Assembly (NCBI GenBank): GCA_039930945.1
Contig: JBDTSW010000042.1
Coordinates: 1-17,423 of the forward strand
Length of the DNA: 17,423 bases
From: JBDTSW01 sp039930945
Lineage (GTDB): Bacteria > Actinomycetota > Thermoleophilia > Solirubrobacterales > 70-9
Direction of reading: 5' to 3'
Shown here one piece after another: positions 13,866-17,423 of the stretch (position 1 is the stretch's first letter; every line of letters begins with the position of its first letter). Both the position numbers and the translations under genes were made by a program. The notes under the pieces were generated by a model. The model was not told the origin of the DNA and searched no databases. It was given only the letters and a program-made list of their open reading frames with translations.

Positions 13866-14551
13866 GCGAGGCCGAGGCCTGGCGGCGCCCGCGCAAGGCT
13901 CGGGTGCGGGCGATCCGCGACCGCCTTCGCGAGCTCTACGGGCGCCCGGTCAACCAGCCGCACGGCGACCCGATCGCCGAGTTGGTGCGCACCGTGCTCT
14001 CGCAGAACACCTCCGACGGCAACCGCGACCGCGCCTACGACCGCCTGCGCCGGCGCTTTGCGACCTGGGAGGAGGTGCGCGACGCCCCCACCGACGAGGT
14101 GATCGAGGCGCTGCGCCCCGGGGGCCTGGCCAACACCAAGGCACCGAGGATCCAGGCGATCCTGCGCGAGGTCACCGCTGCTTCGAGCGGCGATCACCCG
14201 GACCTCGAGTGGCTGGCAGAGGCGCCGCGGGCCGACGCGGTCTCCTTCCTCGTAGACCTCCCCGGGGTGGGCCGCAAGACCGCGGCCTGCGTGATGATCT
14301 TCAGCTTCGACCGGCCCGAGATCCCGGTCGACACCCACGTCTACCGGGTGGGCACGCGGCTGGGGCTGTTTCGGCCCCGGGCCTCCCTCGAGCAGGCCCA
14401 CGACGAGATCCTGCGGATGGTCGATCCCGAGGACGCCTACGAGTTCCACATCAACCTGATCCGGCACGGGCGGCGGGTCTGCCGGCCGCGGCCGCGCTGC
14501 GGCGAATGCGCCTTGCTGCGCATCTGCCCGCACGGCAGAGACACCCGCTGA
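13862..14551 (+). CDS. Endonuclease III-like HhH-GPD DNA glycosylase/AP lyase
   Basis: Base-excision repair enzyme that removes oxidised pyrimidines and nicks the abasic site. The 229 residues contain the helix-hairpin-helix LPGVGRKTA (133-141), with Lys139 as the Schiff-base nucleophile, and the catalytic Asp157 in IPVDTHVYRV. Both catalytic residues present argues for a bifunctional enzyme. The C-terminal Fe-S loop has Cys207, Cys213, Cys216 and Cys222, spaced C-x5-C-x2-C-x5-C; most endonuclease III proteins have x6 in the first interval. The segment LSQNTSDGNRD (47-57) is typical of the archaeal/actinobacterial branch rather than the E. coli form. Start ATG overlaps the kinase stop by ATGA, so it relies on coupled translation. 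Confidence 0.9.
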   Translation: MSEAEAWRRPRKARVRAIRDRLRELYGRPVNQPHGDPIAELVRTVLSQNTSDGNRDRAYDRLRRRFATWEEVRDAPTDEVIEALRPGGLANTKAPRIQAILREVTAASSGDHPDLEWLAEAPRADAVSFLVDLPGVGRKTAACVMIFSFDRPEIPVDTHVYRVGTRLGLFRPRASLEQAHDEILRMVDPEDAYEFHINLIRHGRRVCRPRPRCGECALLRICPHGRDTR

Positions 14552-14553
14552 GG

Positions 14554-14573
14554 TCGCCGGGCAGCCTCGGCGA
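14554..14573 (+). terminator. Small hairpin after endonuclease III, weak terminator candidate
   Basis: TCGCCG and CGGCGA are perfect 6-bp arms around an 8-base loop, starting two bases after the stop codon. No T-run follows, so it is at best a weak terminator of the kinase/endonuclease pair. Confidence 0.25.
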
Positions 14574-14613
14574 GTCCGCAGCTTCCCGTAGGATGCCGGC
14601 CGGGCTTGCCGCG

Positions 14614-14642
14614 TTGTTTGCTCAGGCCCGAGCGCGCACAAT
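14614..14642 (+). promoter_or_regulatory. Promoter of the secreted EEP gene
   Basis: TTGTTT (14614-14619), a 17-base spacer, and CACAAT (14637-14642, 4/6) form a plausible vegetative promoter. The predicted transcript starts near 14649 and carries a leader of about 54 bases with a small perfect hairpin (TCGGCT 14650-14655, AGCCGA 14668-14673) at its very 5' end, which may protect the mRNA. The 151-base gap before this gene is one of the longest in the window. Confidence 0.45.
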
Positions 14643-14690
14643 GGCCATCTCGGCTGTTACAGGGAATAGCCGAAGCCACACCCACCCCCG

Positions 14691-14696
14691 AAAGGA
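14691..14696 (+). promoter_or_regulatory. Ribosome binding site supporting a TTG start
   Basis: AAAGGA lies six bases before the TTG at 14703. It supports this rare start, which also places a textbook signal peptide at the N-terminus; no ATG occurs in that part of the frame until after the hydrophobic core. Confidence 0.65.
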
Positions 14697-14702
14697 ACTC
14701 CG

Positions 14703-15869
14703 TTGAGCCATCGAAACACTTCCGCCCGCCCCCGCGCCGCCGTCGTCGTCGGCCTCGTCGCCGGGCTGGCCGCACTCCTGCTGGCGCCCTCGGCAATGGC
14801 CGCCCAGCCCGAGGAGGGCGAGGTCACGGTGATGACCCGCAACGTCTATCTCGGAGCAGACCTTGGCCCGATACTCGACGCTGTGGACCTGCCCGGCGTC
14901 CTCGCCGCCGCAACCGCGGCCTACAACCAGGTGATCTACACGGACTTCCCCCAGCGAGCGAAGCTGCTCGCCAAGGAGATCAAGAAGAAGAAGCCGGACA
15001 TCGTCGGCGTGCAGGAGGCCGCGGCCTGGTTCGCGGACGTGGATCCGCCGACGACCGACGGTGACGCCACCCCCGCGACCCACGTCGAGTACGACTTCCG
15101 GGCCGATCTCGAGAAGCAGCTGAAGAAGAAGAAGGCCAAGTACACGGTGGTGCGGGCCCAGCGCGAGCTTGACGGCGAGCTCCCGACCTTCAGCGGCGAT
15201 CGCCGGCTGGTGATGCGCGACCTGATGCTCGTGCGCAAGGGAGTGGGGGCGTCGGTGAAGTTCGAGCAGAGCAAGAACTTCGACAACTTCCTCACCGTCC
15301 TCGGCGGGGCGGTGGACGTCGACCGCGGCTGGATCGCCGGCGAGGCCAACGTGCGCGGGACCGAGTTCCGCGTCGTCAACACCCACCTCGAGGCATTCGA
15401 CTCCGGGGTTCGCCTGGATCAGGCCGACGAGCTGGTCGCCCCCGGCGGTCCCGCCGACGCCGACGCGGCCGGCATGCCGGTCGTCCTGCTCGGCGACCTC
15501 AACACCGACGACGAGATCGAGGAGACGCTGGGCGCCAGCCCCGAGCACGCTGACGACGAGCTGCCGTACGCGGCTCTGACCGGCGCGGGGCTCGAGGAGC
15601 GCAGCGTCGACGGCCCCAACCTCGTCGACGACGAGTTCTCGTGTTGCTTCTTCGACCCGGACATCGACGACCCCGACGCCTACACGAACGGCGAGTGGGA
15701 TCACAACGTCGACCACATCATGGTCAGCGACGGCGCGATCACGCTGGTGAAGTCGTCGGTCACGGGCAACAGCAGGCTCGTCGATTCCAACGCCCTGGCC
15801 ACCCCCCACGAGCTCTGGGCCTCGGACCACGGCGGCGTCGTCAGCACCCTGCAGTTCCCGCTGCCGTAG
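14703..15869 (+). CDS. Secreted endonuclease/exonuclease/phosphatase family protein
   Basis: A 388-residue exported EEP enzyme. A Sec signal peptide occupies about residues 1-33: basic RPR, a hydrophobic core at 13-28, and a cleavage site after AMA (31-33). The mature protein keeps the active-site motifs TRNVYLG (Asn47), VGVQE (Glu105), VVNTHLE (Asn226, His228), LLGDLN (Asp265, Asn267), NVDHI (Asp337, His338) and SDHGG (Asp375, His376). The C-terminal part is very acidic and holds an adjacent Cys pair (CC, 314-315). Lysine-rich KKKK blocks occur at 94-97 and 141-144. Likely roles are extracellular nuclease, phospholipase/sphingomyelinase-like enzyme or phosphatase for phosphate scavenging; the sequence does not decide. 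It is monocistronic, with a recognisable promoter, a TTG start and a strong terminator. It is distinct from the cytosolic EEP gene at 1456. Confidence 0.88.
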   Translation: MSHRNTSARPRAAVVVGLVAGLAALLLAPSAMAAQPEEGEVTVMTRNVYLGADLGPILDAVDLPGVLAAATAAYNQVIYTDFPQRAKLLAKEIKKKKPDIVGVQEAAAWFADVDPPTTDGDATPATHVEYDFRADLEKQLKKKKAKYTVVRAQRELDGELPTFSGDRRLVMRDLMLVRKGVGASVKFEQSKNFDNFLTVLGGAVDVDRGWIAGEANVRGTEFRVVNTHLEAFDSGVRLDQADELVAPGGPADADAAGMPVVLLGDLNTDDEIEETLGASPEHADDELPYAALTGAGLEERSVDGPNLVDDEFSCCFFDPDIDDPDAYTNGEWDHNVDHIMVSDGAITLVKSSVTGNSRLVDSNALATPHELWASDHGGVVSTLQFPLP

Positions 15870-15893
15870 CACCGACTGACTGGAACTGACGGA

Positions 15894-15936
15894 GCGCCTC
15901 TCGCGGCAAGGACGCCGCGGGAGGCGCTTTTCGTTT
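15894..15936 (+). terminator. Strong intrinsic terminator after the secreted EEP gene
   Basis: A 14-bp stem (15894-15907 with 15914-15927, one G-U pair) closes a 6-base loop and is followed by TTTT, then CGTTT. It begins 25 bases after the stop codon. It is the only textbook rho-independent terminator in the window. Confidence 0.9.
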
Positions 15937-16024
15937 GCGCGCCCAGGGGGCCGACGGGTCGGTGCCTGCCATTAGTATCTCCGCGCCCGCGCCGATGACC
16001 GCCCGCGGCGCGCCGTGACAGCGA

Positions 16025-16546
16025 ATGAGCAAGCATCCCTTCCTGATCTTCGGAGCCTTCGTCGCCATCGTCGCGGTGATCGGCTACATGGCCTTCGCCA
16101 AGGAGGGCTCAGACGAGGCAGTCGCCGTGCCCGTGGAGTCGGCCGACCGGGCCGCGATGGAGATCTTCGCCGCCAACTGCGGCGCCTGCCACACGCTCGC
16201 CGCCGCCGGGACCGACGGGGTCGTCGGCCCCAACCTCGACCAGATCCTGCCGACCCAGGTGGCGCCGGCGGCCGGCTCGCCCGAGGAGGTTGCGAAGGCC
16301 AACCAGCAGGCCTACGACGGCGTCTACGGGCGCGTGCTCAACGCCGTCAGCTGCGGCCTCGAGGGGAGGATGCCCGCCGGCATCCTGCAAGGCTCCGACG
16401 CGCAGCAGGTGTCGGGCTTCGTCGCCGCCTACGCCGGGCAACTCGCCGAGGACCAGGGCCCGCTGGTGTCCGCCGACGAGCGCTCGACCCCCGCCGCGGA
16501 GCCCTGCTCCGGCAACTCGGCGAGCGCCGCCGGATCCGGGCAATAG
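16025..16546 (+). CDS. Membrane-anchored class I cytochrome c
   Basis: A 173-residue c-type cytochrome. One hydrophobic segment (about 6-24) acts as an uncleaved anchor or signal, putting the haem domain outside the membrane. Haem attaches through CGACH (Cys52, Cys55, His56), and Met116 in GRMPAG is the likely sixth ligand. GPNLDQIL (68-75) is a standard class I element. Two extra cysteines, Cys110 just before the Met ligand and Cys161 in the low-complexity tail, could form a disulphide. The protein probably carries electrons to or from a membrane oxidase or dehydrogenase. No partner gene is visible and it stands alone upstream of dnaK. The start ATG lacks a clear Shine-Dalgarno; a weak -10-like TAGTAT sits at 15973-15978. 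Confidence 0.88.
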   Translation: MSKHPFLIFGAFVAIVAVIGYMAFAKEGSDEAVAVPVESADRAAMEIFAANCGACHTLAAAGTDGVVGPNLDQILPTQVAPAAGSPEEVAKANQQAYDGVYGRVLNAVSCGLEGRMPAGILQGSDAQQVSGFVAAYAGQLAEDQGPLVSADERSTPAAEPCSGNSASAAGSGQ

Positions 16547-16605
16547 AGCCGTACGGCGCCGCTTCCGGGCTCCCTCTCCCCCCGAAGCTCCGCCGACGTC
16601 GGCTG

Positions 16606-16626
16606 CCGGCCACTTTGGCGGGCCGG
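16606..16626. repeat. Inverted repeat overlapping the presumed dnaK -35
   Basis: CCGGCC (16606-16611) and GGCCGG (16621-16626) flank a 9-base centre that contains the TTGGCG hexamer. It could be a repressor site or merely GC-rich coincidence. It does not match CIRCE or HAIR. Confidence 0.25.
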
Positions 16627-16644
16627 GGCTATATCTGCTACCTT
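16615..16644 (+). promoter_or_regulatory. Candidate dnaK promoter
   Basis: TTGGCG (16615-16620, 4/6), an 18-base spacer and TACCTT (16639-16644) preceded by TGC, an extended -10 arrangement. The resulting leader would be about 75 bases. TATATC (16630-16635) is a competing -10 choice. This 180-base gap between cytochrome c and dnaK is the longest intergenic region of the window. Confidence 0.35.
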
Positions 16645-16714
16645 CAGACTCAGGTTTCTTTTGTGACCAAGAATGAGCGTGAGGCGGCCCCCCAGGCACG
16701 CCCGCGCCTGAGAT

Positions 16715-16719
16715 AGGAG
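16715..16719 (+). promoter_or_regulatory. Ribosome binding site of dnaK
   Basis: AGGAG seven bases before the GTG at 16727. Together with the following codons, which give the invariant MAKTIGIDLGTT opening of DnaK, it fixes the start. Confidence 0.8.
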
Positions 16720-16726
16720 CTTTCAC

Positions 16727-17423
16727 GTGGCAAAGACCATCGGCATCGACCTCGGTACCACCAACTCCTGCGTCGCCGTCCTCGAAGGCGGCGAGCCGAC
16801 CGTGTTGGAGAACGCCGAGGGCAACCGCACCACCCCGTCAGTCGTCGCCTTCACCGATTCGGGCGAGCGCCTGGTCGGCACCGCCGCCAAGCGACAGGCG
16901 GTGATGAACCCCGAGAACACGATCTTCTCGATCAAGCGCTTCATGGGCCGCAAGGAGGCCGAGGTCAAAGAGGAGGAGACGATCGTGCCCTACACGGTCG
17001 TGGCCGGGCCCAACGGCGACGTTCGCGTCGAGGTGCGCGACAAGCTCTACTCCCCGCCTGAGATCTCGGCGATGACCCTGTCGAAGCTCCGCGCGGACGC
17101 CGAGGCCAAGCTCGGCGAGACGGTCGACTCGGCCGTGATCACGGTCCCCGCCTACTTCAACGACGACCAGCGCCAGGCGACCAAGGACGCCGGCAAGATC
17201 GCCGGGCTCGAGGTCAAGCGGATCATCAACGAGCCGACCGCGGCGGCGCTCGCGTACGGACTCGACAAGGAGGCGGCCGAGCAGACGATCCTCGTCTTCG
17301 ACCTCGGCGGCGGCACCTTCGACGTCTCCGTGCTGGAGATCGGCGACGGGGTCTTCGAGGTCAAGTCCACCGCCGGCGACAACCACCTCGGCGGCGACAA
17401 CTGGGACAAGGCGATCGTCGAGT
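16727..17423 (+). CDS. dnaK: Chaperone protein DnaK (Hsp70), 3' end outside window (partial)
   Basis: The first 232 codons of the Hsp70 chaperone, cut by the right edge. The nucleotide-binding domain shows the first phosphate loop IDLGTTNSC (7-15), ITVPAYFND (138-146), INEPTAAALAYG (167-178) and the second phosphate motif VFDLGGGTFDVS (190-201). It also has the shorter loop of bacterial/actinobacterial DnaK that lacks the extra insert of Gram-negative proteins near residue 80. DnaK refolds and protects proteins with DnaJ and GrpE, whose genes usually follow dnaK in actinobacteria but lie outside this window. The start is GTG, with a good Shine-Dalgarno. I see neither a CIRCE element nor a complete HAIR operator upstream. 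Confidence 0.97.
   Translation, partial: MAKTIGIDLGTTNSCVAVLEGGEPTVLENAEGNRTTPSVVAFTDSGERLVGTAAKRQAVMNPENTIFSIKRFMGRKEAEVKEEETIVPYTVVAGPNGDVRVEVRDKLYSPPEISAMTLSKLRADAEAKLGETVDSAVITVPAYFNDDQRQATKDAGKIAGLEVKRIINEPTAAALAYGLDKEAAEQTILVFDLGGGTFDVSVLEIGDGVFEVKSTAGDNHLGGDNWDKAIVE

Noticed and set aside
14641..14706. A 21-codon open frame whose TGA stop overlaps the TTG start of the secreted EEP gene, looking like a coupled leader peptide.
   Set aside because: Its ATG lies within the presumed -10 box, upstream of the expected transcription start, and has no Shine-Dalgarno. The composition gives no support for a peptide.
15995..16018. A seven-codon ATG...TGA frame just before the cytochrome c gene.
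   Set aside because: Too short, no ribosome binding site, and expected by chance in this sequence.
16592..16603. A perfect 12-base palindrome (GCCGACGTCGGC) between cytochrome c and dnaK.
   Set aside because: Several palindromes of this size are expected by chance in 17 kb of GC-rich sequence, and it matches no operator I know.
16642..16654. A possible HAIR operator (CTTCAGACTCAGG) upstream of dnaK.
   Set aside because: Only the right half resembles the HAIR arm; the left arm at the required distance reads TCTGCTA, so the inverted repeat is absent.

Overview
This is a GC-rich window with strong G/C third-position bias and frequent GTG/TTG starts. Protein content points to Actinomycetota: a mycobacterial-type inositol-3-phosphate synthase, a CDP-alcohol phosphotransferase of the phosphatidylinositol-phosphate type, a PAP2_3-like membrane protein and an actinobacterial-style DnaK. 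Overall flavour suggests a deep branch such as Thermoleophilia (Solirubrobacterales/Gaiellales). That placement is inference from composition and protein resemblance; no rRNA is present. Genes are packed tightly: no gene-free stretch exceeds about 180 bases, and I saw no tRNA, rRNA, CRISPR array, insertion sequence or phage gene.

Layout. (1) 1-1426, leftward: a class III-like zinc alcohol dehydrogenase (cut by the left edge) downstream of argF, ornithine carbamoyltransferase. (2) 1456-2961, rightward: a cytosolic endonuclease/exonuclease/phosphatase (EEP) protein, then a lysine/alanine-tailed, helix-rich phasin-like or histone-like protein. (3) 3056-4570, leftward: an M3-like zinc peptidase. 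(4) 4594-6745, rightward: an RlmD/TrmA-type RNA uracil methyltransferase, then a luciferase-like flavin/F420 oxidoreductase. (5) 6750-12040, leftward: a compact cluster reading PAP2-type membrane enzyme, phosphatidylinositol-phosphate synthase, Ino1, glycosyltransferase-PHP fusion and a family-4-like uracil-DNA glycosylase homologue. An Asp-nucleophile alpha/beta hydrolase (12082-12918) lies directly upstream in the same direction. (6) 12945-14551, rightward: PfkB sugar kinase overlapping endonuclease III. (7) 14703-15869, rightward: a secreted EEP protein with its own promoter and a strong intrinsic terminator. (8) 16025-end: a membrane-anchored cytochrome c and the start of dnaK.

The most interesting part is region 5. 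Ino1 makes inositol-3-phosphate from glucose-6-phosphate, and the CDP-alcohol enzyme would join it to CDP-diacylglycerol to give phosphatidylinositol phosphate (PIP). In actinobacteria the phosphatase that converts PIP to PI is, to my knowledge, not firmly assigned. Here two candidate phosphate-handling enzymes are linked to the pathway: the PAP2-type protein, whose stop codon overlaps the start of the synthase, and the PHP phosphoesterase domain fused to a GT4-like glycosyltransferase immediately after ino1. The glycosyltransferase half lacks a recognisable EX7E motif while the PHP half keeps all its metal ligands, so the fusion may be a phosphoesterase with a lipid- or sugar-recognition domain rather than a normal glycosyltransferase.

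A second theme is transcription starts at or very near start codons. Three divergent gene pairs are separated by only 23-29 bases, and -10-like hexamers sit 6-12 bases before start codons that lack a Shine-Dalgarno sequence.
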